Shown here piece by piece: positions 16,628 through 26,501 of a stretch of DNA of 64,000 nt. The number at the start of each line of letters is the position of its first letter. Position 1 is the stretch's first letter. Under the pieces are notes generated by a model that ran no database searches, was not told the origin of the DNA, and saw nothing but the letters and a program-made list of their open reading frames with translations. Made by a program: the position numbers and the translations under genes. Origin of the DNA: WHSW01 sp963722175 (GTDB lineage Bacteria; Actinomycetota; Thermoleophilia; Solirubrobacterales; 70-9); assembly GCA_963722175.1 (NCBI GenBank), contig CAVRKA010000003.1, positions 186,001 through 250,000 on the forward strand, written 5' to 3'.

Positions 16628-19600
16628 TCAGCGCAGCAGGTAGTCGATCGTCCGACCCATGACCTCGTTGCGGGTCGCGGCGTCGCTGATCCCCTCGAAG
16701 CCGAAGCCCATGTAGAGGGTGTCGTCGGTCGCCACCACAGCGCCCTCCTTGATCCCGAGGCCGCCGCGCCGCACCCAGTCGTTGCGGTTCGGGCCCTCGA
16801 TCCCGGCGCTGTCCTGGGGAGCGTCGGGGATGGTCCAGCCGTCCATCGGATCCGGACCGCCGTCATCCTCGAACGAGGTGTCGCCCTCCCCCGTCGGAGT
16901 CTCGATGTCGTCGATGAACACGCCCGGGAACTGCTGGAAGCCCCAGTCGCTGACCGAGCTGATCGAGACCTCGACCTGCTGGCCCGCGTAGGGCGTCAGG
17001 TCGAACTCGAGCTGCTGCCAGCCGCTCGAGCTGCCGTTGGCGGCGTTCCACTCCCCGCTCGAGCCGGTCGAGCTGCACTCGCCGGTCGCCGGATCGAACG
17101 TCTGGTAGTGGGTCAGGAACGGATGCAGCACGTTCGCCGCGTCGTCCGGATTGCTCCACCCGCCCGGGCATGATTGGTCGTTGGACAGGTCGCTGCTCGT
17201 GTGGCCGTTCTGGTCCGCCAGGGTCGTCCAGTCCTCCTGCCCGACCGTGTGCGCCTCGACGATCAAGTAGTCGAACTCGAGCTCGAGGTTGTAGCTCGTC
17301 CAGAACGACAGGGTCCCTCCTCCGGCGGGCACGTTGATCGTCCGCGTCAGGCGCTTGTAGGCCTCGTCGGCGCGATCGGACCACATGAACTGACCGCCGG
17401 TATGCGGGTCGAACGGGCCGGAGAGCCCGCTCTCGTACTCGGCCGCCGGCCAGCTCTCGAACTGCGGGAAGCTGTCCGCCGGATCGGTGACCGCCAGGAA
17501 ATCGCCGGTCGCGATGAACGACGAGTCGGTGCCCTGGTTCTGGGCGCTGTCGGCGCCGTTGCGCTCCCAGGTCAGCCCGTCGAGTGGCTCGTCGATCCCG
17601 TTGATCGCGAACGGATCGCCGGTGTCCGGGTCGAAGCCGCCGCCCGGAGTCGTGATCGCAGCGCCGAACGTGTACTCGATCGGGTCGCCCTGCGAGTCGC
17701 CGGAGCCGGACAGCGCGAGGCAGTCCGCCTCGACCGCGGGGTCGGCGCGACACTGCCGATTCTCGAACGGGTCGTAGAGCTGGGTGCCGAGCGCCGTCGT
17801 GTACTGATGCCCGGCCTGCTGGCCCGTGTACAGGACGCGCCCGCCCTCGTTGACGTAGTCGCGAACCTCGAGCAGCTCCTGCATCGCCAGCCGCGAGGCG
17901 TTGCCCGGCCCCCAGCCGGGCTCGCGGGTGACCGCGTCGTCGCCCGTGTACCAGAGAACCGCGTCGTAGTGCGAGAGCACGCCGAGCCCGTCAGGCGCCG
18001 TGCGCCCGTTCGCATCAACGTCGTAGACGTCGAACTCGACGCCGTTCGCGTCCAGCGCGTCGGTGTAGTAGGACAGGTACGCGGGCGCGGTGCCGCCGAT
18101 CACCGGCGAAGCGCCCGTGTAGTCCTCCGCCGCCAGGACCAGCACCGGACGGCCGCTGTCGGACTCGACCGTGTAGGTGAACGAGTCGCTGGTCTTGCCC
18201 TTGCCCTTGAACCAGACCTCGACGCTGTCTCCGGGCTGGGTCCCGGTCACGGTTCCGCCAACGACGTGGTAGTAGGCGCCGGCGCCCGGCCCGTAGGTCT
18301 CGCCGCCGTCCCACTCGGCCGTCTTCTCGCTTCTCGACCGCGGCCGCCGTTGATCCGATACTGCAGCTCGACCTTGCCCAAGCTGCGCTGGGCGAGCACC
18401 CGCACCTCCTGCGGGTCGCCGTAGGAGACGTCGAACTTGAAGTCGAAGAGCGACGTCTGCCCGTTCTGCGGGTCGATGTCGTCGGCGTCGAGGTAGAACG
18501 GCTCGACCTCGATCCCGGTCGGCGAGACCGGGTCGGCCGGCCGGGTCGCGGACCTGGCGAGCCCCAGGTCGAAGTCGAGCGTCCGCTCGAACTCCGCCTG
18601 GATCAGCTCCTCGTCGTCGGGGAACACGAACCCGGCCCCGGGGGTCCCCTCGCCGAGCTCGGGCGTGTACGCGACCGTGCCGGCGCTGGTGTCGGCGTAG
18701 TCGGTCGTCTCGCCGTTGGTGACGTAGAGCGTGTCCGCCGACTGGCCGGGGTTGAAGCCCGGGATCGCCGGGTCGGCGTCGAGGCCGCCGAGCGCCGCGT
18801 AGATCGGGTAGTCCGCGTCGAGCGTCCCGACCTGCCAGCCCTGCGGGTAGAGCAGCCACTCGCCGTTCGAGTGGAAGTTCGACTGGAAGCTCGGCTCGAC
18901 CCGGTCGATCAGCCCCTGCATCGCCTGCGTCTCGGGCTCCGATGCGGCGCTCGGTCCGCGGTAGGTCTCGTCGGCCGGATCCGGCGACGAGCCCTCGTTG
19001 TCATAGCCCCAGTGCTCGGCGAAGTTGCGGTTCGGATCGACGCCGTCGCCGATCGCGATCTCGCCGTTGCCGTCGTTGTCGCGCAGGTTCTTGCGCCACA
19101 GGCGCTCGTGGTCGAACGTGTACTGGTAGCCGTCCGGGTTTGCCACGATCACGAACCACAGCTCGGTCTTCTTGAGCAGCTTCCTGATCGCCTTGTCCTT
19201 GGCCTGCCAGCGATCGATGAAGTAGTGCAGCAGGCGGCGGTTGACCTCCGTGCTGATCCACTCGCGGGCGTGCTGCGTCGACGAGTAGAGGACCGCTGGG
19301 CGCGAGCCGTCGCGCTTGCCGCGGGCGCCCTGGGTGACCTTCATGGCGATCAGCTCGCGACCCTGGTGGGTGTGCCCGAGGACCTCGAGCTTGACCAGCT
19401 GCGGGTTGCGCCGCGCGAGCTCGTAGAGCTCGTCGCGGATGCCGCCCGGCTCGTCCCAGGAGCGGTAGACCTCATAGCCCCCGGCCGCCTGCAGCGCGGC
19501 TTGCCTCTGGACCGTCTGGCCCTTGCGGTTGCGCATCAGCCTGACCTTGACCCCCGAGGCGGCGAGCTTCGCCCGCTGCGCGCGGGTGAGCACGGCATCG

Positions 19601-19791
19601 GCCCGCAGGCCCGACGGCGTGTGTCGGATGTCGGCCAGCTCGACCCCCTGGGTGGCCACCGAGATCGCCTGGGTCGGACCCCGCAGCGTGTACATCTGCA
19701 GCTTGTCTGACCCCTTGCCCGCGGCCGCGGGCGCGATCGTCAGCGCGACGACCACCGCGGCGATGATCGCCGTCCAGTACCTGTGCGCCAT
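16628..19791 (-). CDS. Secreted M14 zinc carboxypeptidase with large C-terminal region, frameshifted
   Basis: The N-terminal reading (start ATG 19791, after GGAGGACGGG) has a signal peptide and an M14 domain: Zn ligands His174 and Glu177 in QHAREW and His307 in NFHSNG, VDPNRNF for substrate binding, and Glu378 in YTPELGE as catalytic base. After INGG near 18340 the frame breaks, and a second frame continues from EKTAEWDGGETYGPG to the stop at 16628. The joined product would be about 1,050 residues. The C-terminal part contains a ThuA-like or Rossmann-like stretch and a domain like the end of immune inhibitor A peptidases (SDWGFQQFPGVFIDDIE). The break could be a sequencing indel near a GGCGGCCGCGG run, or a real mutation. 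Confidence 0.83.
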
Positions 19792-19985
19792 CCCGTCCTC
19801 CCGTGTTCCCTGAGTCAACAACACCGGCGGAACCGTCCGCCGCACGCCTGCCTACCCACTCGATGCGATTGTTACGCGCCCGGTTTGGTCAATTCCGCGT
19901 CGTGACCTTGGCCGTTCCGTCCGAGGGGCTTCTTCGGCCGCGCCCGAGCCGGTGCGGTCCGCTTCGTCGGGGATACTCGGCGGGC

Positions 19986-21908
19986 ATGTCGCGACGGAGC
20001 GCGGAGATCACCGTTGGTCCGGCTCCCGGGCTGCTGACGACCAGGCGCGAGTTCCTGCGCGCGAGCGCCGCGGCCGGCGCGATGCTGACCATGCCGGCCC
20101 TCGCAAGCTGCGGGGGCTCGTCACCCGACAGGGAGATCGTCCGCGCCGCGATCCACCCGGCGATCGGGATCGGCCGGGTCGGCAACAGCCGCGAGAGCTT
20201 CTTCTTCGGGCCCGAGGTTCCCGGCGCGCTGCCGCGCGCGCCGGATGGGTTCAAGGACGGTGACGGGGCGATCGCTCGGCAGGCCGCGCGGTTCCGCGTC
20301 TACGGGCTCGATTCGGAGGGCGAGGTGGTGCGCGAGCTGACCGCCGAGGAGGCCGAGATCACCTGGCGGGTGAGCGTCGCCAACAGCAAGGCGGCCTGGT
20401 ACGAGTTCGACGCCCCGTTCGACATCCCCGACGCGCCCCCGGGCGCCCGTCGCAATCCCGAGTACGAGGGAGATCAGCGACGCGACCTCGTCGTCGCGCC
20501 ACCGCCGCGTTCGATCACCGGCACCGGCGCCGGACCGGTGGCGCTCGACGGCGGCTCGTTCCTCGACGAGCCGGTTCCGCTCGGGGAGCTGATGACCGAC
20601 GGCGCCGGGCGGCTCGTGTTCCTGCCCGCCGACGGACGCGGCGTCTCCCCCGACTCGAGCCCGCTCGGGAGCTTCTCCGACAACTCCGGCTGGACCGACG
20701 ACCTCTGCGACGGGCCGGTGCGGGCCCGGGTGCGGCTCGGCGACCGCACGCTGGAGGCAGATCCCGCCTGGGTGATCACGACGCCGCCCAACTACGCGCC
20801 GGCGATGAGGGCCGGGGTGGTGACCCTGTACGACGCCGTCCGCTCGATGTTCGTCGACGCCGGCGACGTCGACGCGGGCCCGGTCAGTCTCGAGCAGGAC
20901 ATCCTGCCGATCTACGACTCGTTGACCGAGTTGCAGTGGGTCAGCGCGGGCTTCCTCGAGCTGAACGGCTTCGGCAGCGACGAGGACTGGCTCGACCCGG
21001 AGCTGCGGGAGCGGCTCGCCGACCCTTCGAGCGCCAACGCCGGGTTCCGGCGCGAGCTCTTCGGGCAATTCCGCGACCCGTCGTTTCAGGAGAGCGAGCC
21101 GGACGCGATCCCGCAGCTCTACGGCGACGACACCGGGTTCCCCCAGAAGAGCAATCGGCTGTGGCTCGCGGTCACGCCGCTGCAATACCGAAAGCTGCGC
21201 GCCTGGGCCGCGGGCGATTTCGCCGACGATCGCGAGCCGGCGCCCCGCACGCTCGACGACCTTCCCCTCGGGGACCGCCCCGAGGCGCTCGACCGGGCGG
21301 CACTCGAGTCCTGCCTCGGCGGCGCCTTCCACCCGGGGATCGAGGCTCCCTGGGCGCTGCGGGTCCGGTCGATGTGGAGCGCGCCGTACCGGCTTCGCGT
21401 CCGGAGCACGAGCTTCGAGCTCCAGGATTACGGCAAGGAGCTGACCAGCCGGATCGCGCTGTCCGACGACGGCCCGCTGCAGGGCGCCGGCCCCGGCGAG
21501 CTCGTCCGCTGGATGGGGGTGCCGTGGCACGCCGACGGGGCGAGCTGCCGCTCCGGCTACCAGCGGAGCGTTTCGCCGGTCCTCCCCACCTTCTGGCCGG
21601 CCCGGATCCCGACCCAGGTGCTGTCCGAGGCGGACTACCGGATCGTCATGGACCGTGACCGGCGCCTGGCCGAACGGCGGGCCGCCTTCAATCGCCGCCA
21701 CGACTGGGAGCGGTTCATCGCGCGACCCACGCGTCCGCCGACTCTCGAGCTGATGATCACCGACTGGCCGAGGCTCGGCCTGGTGATCGAGAAGCCCGGA
21801 CCCGGGGACCCGGAGTTCCCACAGACGTTCAAGGTCGAGTCGCTGGTCGGGTTCGACTCTGAGCCCAAACACGAGTACGGGGCGGACCTGTGGGTGGAGC
21901 AGTACTGA
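19986..21908 (+). CDS. LodA-like cysteine tryptophylquinone oxidase, Tat lipoprotein
   Basis: This 640-residue protein resembles LodA/GoxA amino-acid oxidases, which form a cysteine tryptophylquinone cofactor and release hydrogen peroxide. The conserved Cys443 lies in ESCLGGAFHPGIE, and the partner Trp is Trp509 or Trp514 in RWMGVPWHADG. The spacing of 66-71 residues fits the family, where about 65 is known for LodA. The N terminus has a twin-arginine motif (TRREFLRAS) and a lipobox (LASC), so export by Tat and lipid anchoring are predicted. The partner flavoprotein gene overlaps its 3' end by 19 bp. The substrate amino acid is unknown. Confidence 0.88.
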   Translation: MSRRSAEITVGPAPGLLTTRREFLRASAAAGAMLTMPALASCGGSSPDREIVRAAIHPAIGIGRVGNSRESFFFGPEVPGALPRAPDGFKDGDGAIARQAARFRVYGLDSEGEVVRELTAEEAEITWRVSVANSKAAWYEFDAPFDIPDAPPGARRNPEYEGDQRRDLVVAPPPRSITGTGAGPVALDGGSFLDEPVPLGELMTDGAGRLVFLPADGRGVSPDSSPLGSFSDNSGWTDDLCDGPVRARVRLGDRTLEADPAWVITTPPNYAPAMRAGVVTLYDAVRSMFVDAGDVDAGPVSLEQDILPIYDSLTELQWVSAGFLELNGFGSDEDWLDPELRERLADPSSANAGFRRELFGQFRDPSFQESEPDAIPQLYGDDTGFPQKSNRLWLAVTPLQYRKLRAWAAGDFADDREPAPRTLDDLPLGDRPEALDRAALESCLGGAFHPGIEAPWALRVRSMWSAPYRLRVRSTSFELQDYGKELTSRIALSDDGPLQGAGPGELVRWMGVPWHADGASCRSGYQRSVSPVLPTFWPARIPTQVLSEADYRIVMDRDRRLAERRAAFNRRHDWERFIARPTRPPTLELMITDWPRLGLVIEKPGPGDPEFPQTFKVESLVGFDSEPKHEYGADLWVEQY

Positions 21909-23038
21909 GCCCCCCGCGCGCCGGTCGCCGCGCGGCGATCGCCACGGTCGATCTGGTGGTCGCCGGCGGAGGACCCGCCGGGGCGGCCGCGGCCGCGGCC
22001 GCCGGCAAAGCGGGTCTCGAGGTCGAGTTGGTCGACGCGGGGAGCTCGCCCGCCTCGCCCCCCGGGGAGAGCCTGCCGCCCGGGACGGAGCGGGTCCTCG
22101 ACCAGCTCTTCGGCCCCGGCATGCTGCGCCGTGAGGAGCACAGGCCGGCGTACGGGAACCGCAGCGCCTGGGGCGACGCCGCACTCGGCGGCGCCGACTT
22201 CATGCTCAATCCGCTCGGGCACGGATGGCAGCTCGACCGGCCCGCCCTCGACACCGCCCTGCTCGCCTCGGTGGCCGCGACGGGTACGAGGGTGGCGAAG
22301 CACGCCAGGGTCGCGGACCAGGAATGGACCGGCGACGAGTGGGAGGTCCAGCTGTTCGCGGGCGGCTCGGAGCGGCCGCTGCGCGCCCGGGCGGTCATCG
22401 ACGCCACCGGCCGCGCGGCACGGATCGCGCGCTCGCAGGGGGCCCGGCGACGACGCCTCGATCGCCTCGTTGCGGCCTACTGGCTGCTTGACGCCACCGA
22501 GCAGTGCGACGGCCACTCGAGCACGCTGATCGAGGCGGTCGAGGAGGGCTGGTGGTACACGGCCCCGGTCGGTGACGCCCGCCGCGTCGTCGTCTTTGCC
22601 ACCGACGCCGACCTGCTTCCCGGACGCGGGGCCCGCACGGCCGCGGACTGGACCGAGCGCCTGCGCCGTAGCCCACACGTCGCCGACGCGCTTTCACTGG
22701 CGGGCTGCCGTCTCCACGGCGGCCCGCGGATCACCGATGCGGGCACCGCGCATCTCGATCGATCCTCCGGGCCGGGCTGGGTCGCGGTCGGCGACGCGGC
22801 GGTCTCGTTCGATCCGCTCTCCTCGCAGGGAATTCTCACCGCCCTGTTGATGGGCCGCGAGGCCGGTCGTGCCGTCGCGGCGATGCTCATCCATCGCGAC
22901 GCCGGCCCGCTGGTTCGATACGGCGAGCGCTACGCGGCGATCCTCGAGGACCACCTCGCCCAGTGCGCCGCCTACTACGGCCTCGAGCGCCGGTGGAGCG
23001 GGGCGCCGTTCTGGGCGCGGCGCTCACCTGAACGCTAG
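21890..23038 (+). CDS. LodB-like FAD-dependent oxidoreductase (CTQ maturation)
   Basis: This flavoprotein of about 382 residues has the FAD-binding motif VVAGGGPAGAAAA near the N terminus and GDAAVSFDPLSSQGI for the second FAD contact, as in tryptophan halogenase-like and LodB proteins. LodB-type enzymes are required to form the tryptophylquinone of LodA, and the 19-bp overlap with the LodA gene supports this role. It has no signal peptide, so maturation would occur in the cytoplasm before Tat export of a folded LodA. The start is GTG 21890; a later start is possible, because the first 18 residues precede the FAD fold. Confidence 0.87.
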   Translation: MGGAVLSPPRAGRRAAIATVDLVVAGGGPAGAAAAAAAGKAGLEVELVDAGSSPASPPGESLPPGTERVLDQLFGPGMLRREEHRPAYGNRSAWGDAALGGADFMLNPLGHGWQLDRPALDTALLASVAATGTRVAKHARVADQEWTGDEWEVQLFAGGSERPLRARAVIDATGRAARIARSQGARRRRLDRLVAAYWLLDATEQCDGHSSTLIEAVEEGWWYTAPVGDARRVVVFATDADLLPGRGARTAADWTERLRRSPHVADALSLAGCRLHGGPRITDAGTAHLDRSSGPGWVAVGDAAVSFDPLSSQGILTALLMGREAGRAVAAMLIHRDAGPLVRYGERYAAILEDHLAQCAAYYGLERRWSGAPFWARRSPER

Positions 23039-23053
23039 GGAACCTGGCACCCC

Positions 23054-23902
23054 TCAGCGCATCATCTGCATCGAGTCGCCGTGGCCGCCGCCCCCGTCCA
23101 TCGTGCCGGCCGGCTCGCTGAATCCCGGCACGTCACCGGGGAAAAAGGCGACGCCGAGCCCGAGCACGAGCAGTAGGACGGCCACGACTCGCCGCGCGGC
23201 GTTCGGCCACGGCAGCAGCTTCTCGGCGGCGATGAACGCCGCAATCAGCGCCATCCACCCGAGGCTCATGACGCCGACCGCGAACAGCGCCGCCATCAGC
23301 GCCCAGCAGCAGCCGAGGCACCAGGCGCCGTGCCGGACGCCGAGCTCCAGCGCCCCCGCCCGGCCGTTCCGCCAGCGCTCGGCGAGGAACATCATCGGGC
23401 TGCGGCACTTGACCAGGCACGCCTGCTTGAACGGCGTCACCTGGTAGACGGCCGCGGCGACGATCACGCCGCCGGTCACGTACCGACCAGCCTCGTCCCA
23501 GGCCAGGAACGCCGGGTCGAGGTCACGCACGAGGTCGAACAGTGCGTAGGCGGCCAGGCCCGCCGCGGTCCATACGAGCAGGTAACCGGATACGAACAGG
23601 GCGGTCGCGTCGGCGGGAGCTCCCTTCCCGCGGGCGCGATGGCCCTCCCGGAGGCGGTCGTACATGAGCACGGTCGGAGCGACCGACGGGAACATCATCG
23701 CCGCCATCATCACGACCCAGACCGTGACGTAGAAGCCGAGGCCGCCGAGGTCCATGCCCGGCATCGACGCCATACCGCCCATCCGGTCGTTCGTCATCAG
23801 CCAGGCGACGACGGCCAGCGCCAGCAGCGCTCCGAGCAGGACGAGCTGGGCGCGCTCGAGCCGCGACGCCGTCGAGCGGGCGCTTAACCGGGCTGCCTCC
23901 AA
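23054..23902 (-). CDS. DUF2182 integral membrane protein
   Basis: This protein of about 282 residues has six or so membrane segments and the DUF2182 signature VWVVMMAAMMFPSVAP. It also has two Cys-containing stretches, FKQACLVKCRSP and GAWCLGCCWALM, which may bind metal; family proteins are described as predicted metal-binding. The C terminus is rich in Met, His and Gly (GGGGHGDSMQMM). A TTG at 23902, 2 bp after the DUF1326 stop, is the best start, since a later ATG would cut off the first membrane segment. It converges on the LodB gene and is co-transcribed with DUF1326. The function of this pair is not known. Confidence 0.85.
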   Translation of the reverse strand: MEAARLSARSTASRLERAQLVLLGALLALAVVAWLMTNDRMGGMASMPGMDLGGLGFYVTVWVVMMAAMMFPSVAPTVLMYDRLREGHRARGKGAPADATALFVSGYLLVWTAAGLAAYALFDLVRDLDPAFLAWDEAGRYVTGGVIVAAAVYQVTPFKQACLVKCRSPMMFLAERWRNGRAGALELGVRHGAWCLGCCWALMAALFAVGVMSLGWMALIAAFIAAEKLLPWPNAARRVVAVLLLVLGLGVAFFPGDVPGFSEPAGTMDGGGGHGDSMQMMR

Positions 23903-23904
23903 GG

Positions 23905-24510
23905 CTAGGCCGCCCAGGCGAACGGGCTCGCGAAGGCGGACCCGCCCTCGAAGGCGAAGTCGATGCCGAACGCGCTCACGCGGGACTTGGTCGCGCGGGC
24001 GATCGTCAGGTCCTCGCCGGCCGGGTGGAAGATGCTGACCAGCCTCGCGGGCTTGCCGTCCTCCCTGCCGAACGACACGACCTCCTGCACCTCCACCTCG
24101 TCGTCGTCGCCGACCTTGATCCGGTGGGTGCCGTTCTCGTGCGAGACCTCCATCGGCACGCGCTCCAGGCCGAGCTGTTCGCTGACCAGCGGTCCGAGCG
24201 CCTCCATCGGCCCGCCGAGCTGGCCGCCGAACACCGCCGCGAGCTTGTCCGCCTGCTCGTCGGACGCCCGGTCGTCGATCAGCACCCCGAGTCGCCAGTT
24301 GCCCTCGCTCATCACCTTCGGGGTATCGATCATCGCCGCGACGGTCAGCCCGCCGACGTCGACGCCGTCGACGTCGCCGGACTCGACCTCGAAGACCAGG
24401 AACGCGTTGCAGCGGTCGCGGTCCGCGCCGAGATCCAGCGACACGGTGCACGGACACGGCACGTCGCAGGAGCAGTTCTCAAAGTACTGGCCCTCGATCT
24501 TCCAGCCCAT
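23905..24510 (-). CDS. DUF1326 protein
   Basis: This 201-residue cytoplasmic protein begins MGWKIEGQYFENCSCDVPCPC, the Cys cluster that defines DUF1326. The ATG at 24510 follows GGAAGG. The four closely spaced cysteines suggest metal or Fe-S binding. DUF1326 genes often sit beside DUF2182 genes, as here, with 2 bp between them. The activity is unknown; a role in metal handling is an inference from the Cys and Met motifs of the pair. Confidence 0.88.
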   Translation of the reverse strand: MGWKIEGQYFENCSCDVPCPCTVSLDLGADRDRCNAFLVFEVESGDVDGVDVGGLTVAAMIDTPKVMSEGNWRLGVLIDDRASDEQADKLAAVFGGQLGGPMEALGPLVSEQLGLERVPMEVSHENGTHRIKVGDDDEVEVQEVVSFGREDGKPARLVSIFHPAGEDLTIARATKSRVSAFGIDFAFEGGSAFASPFAWAA

Positions 24511-24572
24511 GTTTCCTTCCCTTCGCCTGTGGTCGATTCTCCGTCCGCGAGCGATCCGCGTCAAGGGGCGTT

Positions 24573-25310
24573 TCAGTCCGGGTACTCGTCCTTGCGGTAG
24601 GTGGTCGGGTCGTCGGGCTGCGGCTTTGGGGTCCGGTCGAGCAGCATGCTGAAGTGCGGAGCGACGAACGGATCCGGCGCCGACACCATGTAGGTGAAGT
24701 ACACGGTCCCGTTGTCCTTCGCGAAGGCGATGTAGCTCGGGTTCTCGCGAAGCCCGTCCTTGAGCTCGGCGCCGACCTGCTCGGCCCAGAACTGCAGCCA
24801 CTCGGGCGGATCGTTGAGCATCTCCTGGACCTCGGGGATCTGCTGCGCCTGCTCCTCGGTCAGCGCCAGCCCGAAGTCCCATGGGAAGTCGGTCTCGTAG
24901 GTCGATACGTACGGGAACTCCCAGCCCATCCGCTCCTTGTAGGCGTTCAGCCGGTCGATCGGCGCGCGCGAGAAGCAGACGAACGTCACGTCGCGGTGGT
25001 TGAGATGGATCAGGCTGCCCGAGAACTCGTCGCCCAGGCTCGTGCACCCCGGGCATGCGCCGACCGAGTAGTCGGGGCCGTACATGATGTTGTAGGCGAG
25101 CAGCTGCGAGCGGCCGTCGAACAGCTCCGCCAGCGTCTGCTTGCCGGCCTGGGTTTCAAAGACGTACTCCTTCTCCACCGGCACCCAGGGCAGCTCGAGC
25201 CGCTTCGCCTTGATCTCCTGGCTTCGCTCCGCCTGCTCGGCCTCGAGCTTTGCCAGCTCGTCCCGGGCCGCCTGCCATTCCTCGCGCGTTCCGATCTCGT
25301 GCTCGGGCAT
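24573..25310 (-). CDS. DUF899 thioredoxin-fold protein
   Basis: This 245-residue protein has the DUF899 pattern: TREEWQAARDELAKLEAE, ELPWVPVEKEYVFE, LFDGRSQLLAYNIM, then GACPGCTSLGDEF and MGWEFPYVST. The CPGC pair could be redox active, as in thioredoxins. It lies 62 bp upstream of the DUF1326 gene on the same strand and is probably the first gene of that transcript. A second, distant DUF899 gene is at 49308-50024. No enzymatic role is established for the family. Confidence 0.88.
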   Translation of the reverse strand: MPEHEIGTREEWQAARDELAKLEAEQAERSQEIKAKRLELPWVPVEKEYVFETQAGKQTLAELFDGRSQLLAYNIMYGPDYSVGACPGCTSLGDEFSGSLIHLNHRDVTFVCFSRAPIDRLNAYKERMGWEFPYVSTYETDFPWDFGLALTEEQAQQIPEVQEMLNDPPEWLQFWAEQVGAELKDGLRENPSYIAFAKDNGTVYFTYMVSAPDPFVAPHFSMLLDRTPKPQPDDPTTYRKDEYPD

Positions 25311-25455
25311 CGTCTTCTCCTTCGTCTGCGCTTAGCCGCGTCCATCTACAAGGGACCGCCGGCCCACCCCAAACTCATCGCCACTGTCGCAGATCGAAGC
25401 ATCGACCCCGAGGCCTGGCTTCGGATCGGCGCACCGACGACATAGGCTCCGCACG

Positions 25456-26085
25456 ATGGACGCCGACGCCGACTTCTATGTTCAGGCGATCGTCTCGGTC
25501 CTGGTCATCACCGACCCGATCAGCCGCGGGATCTTCTTCAAGGCGCTGACCGAGAACGAGCCCGAGCGCCGGCGCGCCTACATCCGGACGATCACGATCA
25601 CGGTGGCGATCGTCCTCGGGGTCGCCGCCCTGGCGGGGCGGGAGATCCTGGACCTGCTCGGGATCAACCTGGGAGCGTTCGGCATCGCGGGCGGGTTGGT
25701 CGTCGCGCTGATGGGATTCGAGATGCTCTTCGGAGGCGAGCCCAGCCGAGCGCAGGGCGGCAAGGAAGCGCACGAGGAACCCGAGAGCTTCGAGGGCAGC
25801 GTGATCGTCCCCTACGCGATCCCGTTCATCGCCGGGCCCGGCGCGATCACCCTGGTGATCACGATCGCCGCGTCGACCGACAACGGCGAGGGAACGCTGG
25901 CCGCGCTGATCGCCGTCGCCGTCGCCGTCATCCTGCTGCCGATCGGCCACCTGCTGATCTCCGACCGGGTCAATCTCTCCGAGCGCGCGATGCAGATCGC
26001 GACCAAGTTCGGCGGCCTGTTGATCACGACGATCGGGATCCAGTTGATGCTCAACGGGATCAACACCTTCTTCGAGCTCGGCTGA
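25456..26085 (+). CDS. MarC family integral membrane protein
   Basis: This 209-residue protein has six membrane helices and the MarC/UPF0056 pattern: VITDPISRGIFFKALT at the N terminus, GAFGIAGGLVVALMGFEML and IPFIAGPGAITLVITIA in the middle, and a GIQLMLNGINTFF end. The family was once linked to multiple antibiotic resistance, but a clear transport substrate is not known. It is divergent from the DUF899 gene with 145 bp between starts. Confidence 0.9.
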   Translation: MDADADFYVQAIVSVLVITDPISRGIFFKALTENEPERRRAYIRTITITVAIVLGVAALAGREILDLLGINLGAFGIAGGLVVALMGFEMLFGGEPSRAQGGKEAHEEPESFEGSVIVPYAIPFIAGPGAITLVITIAASTDNGEGTLAALIAVAVAVILLPIGHLLISDRVNLSERAMQIATKFGGLLITTIGIQLMLNGINTFFELG

Positions 26086-26109
26086 GGAACGCCCGCGGGC
26101 GGGGTTGCG

Positions 26110-26481
26110 TCAGGCGCCGAGCTGGCCGGTGAGGCCGAGCATGTCGACCTCGTCCCAGGCCGCTTCGATCAGGCCGCCGGCGACCCGCAACACGGCGGTC
26201 GAGGTGAACGTCACCCGGCGGTTGGTCGGCGCCATGCCCAGGAACTCCCCGTCGTGGGTTCCGGTCCAGCGCTGATGCGCCGCCACCAGGTCGTCCTCGG
26301 CGAGGATCAGCACGATCTCGTTGTGAAGGTCGGAGAAGCCGTGGAGGAAGGCCGCGACCGCCTCGCGCTGGCCCGAGCGTCCGCGAACCTCGCCGTTGTG
26401 GGTGAAGTCCTCGCTCAGCAGCCGCTCGACGGCGTCGAGGTCACGCGCGTTGATCGCCTCGGCGTAGAAGCGGCGGACCAA
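26110..26481 (-). CDS. SnoaL-like/NTF2-fold protein
   Basis: The body has the typical pattern LVRRFYAEAINARDLDAVERLLSEDF, FLHGFSDLHNEIV and a GGLIEAAWDEVDMLGL end, about 125 residues. Such proteins include polyketide cyclases and steroid isomerases, but many have no assigned activity. The start is uncertain: TTG 26481 is the nearest recognised codon, but it lies close to the conserved region, and the frame is open to GTG 26640 inside the upstream methyltransferase gene. A small indel here is possible. Confidence 0.72.
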   Translation of the reverse strand: MVRRFYAEAINARDLDAVERLLSEDFTHNGEVRGRSGQREAVAAFLHGFSDLHNEIVLILAEDDLVAAHQRWTGTHDGEFLGMAPTNRRVTFTSTAVLRVAGGLIEAAWDEVDMLGLTGQLGA

Positions 26482-26501
26482 GTCCTTGTTCGCCGCCGCG
26501 C

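Noticed and set aside
23054..24457. Apparent fusion of DUF1326 and DUF2182
   Set aside because: The N-terminal part of the long frame reads DUF1326 in the wrong frame; the true genes are separate with a stop between them.
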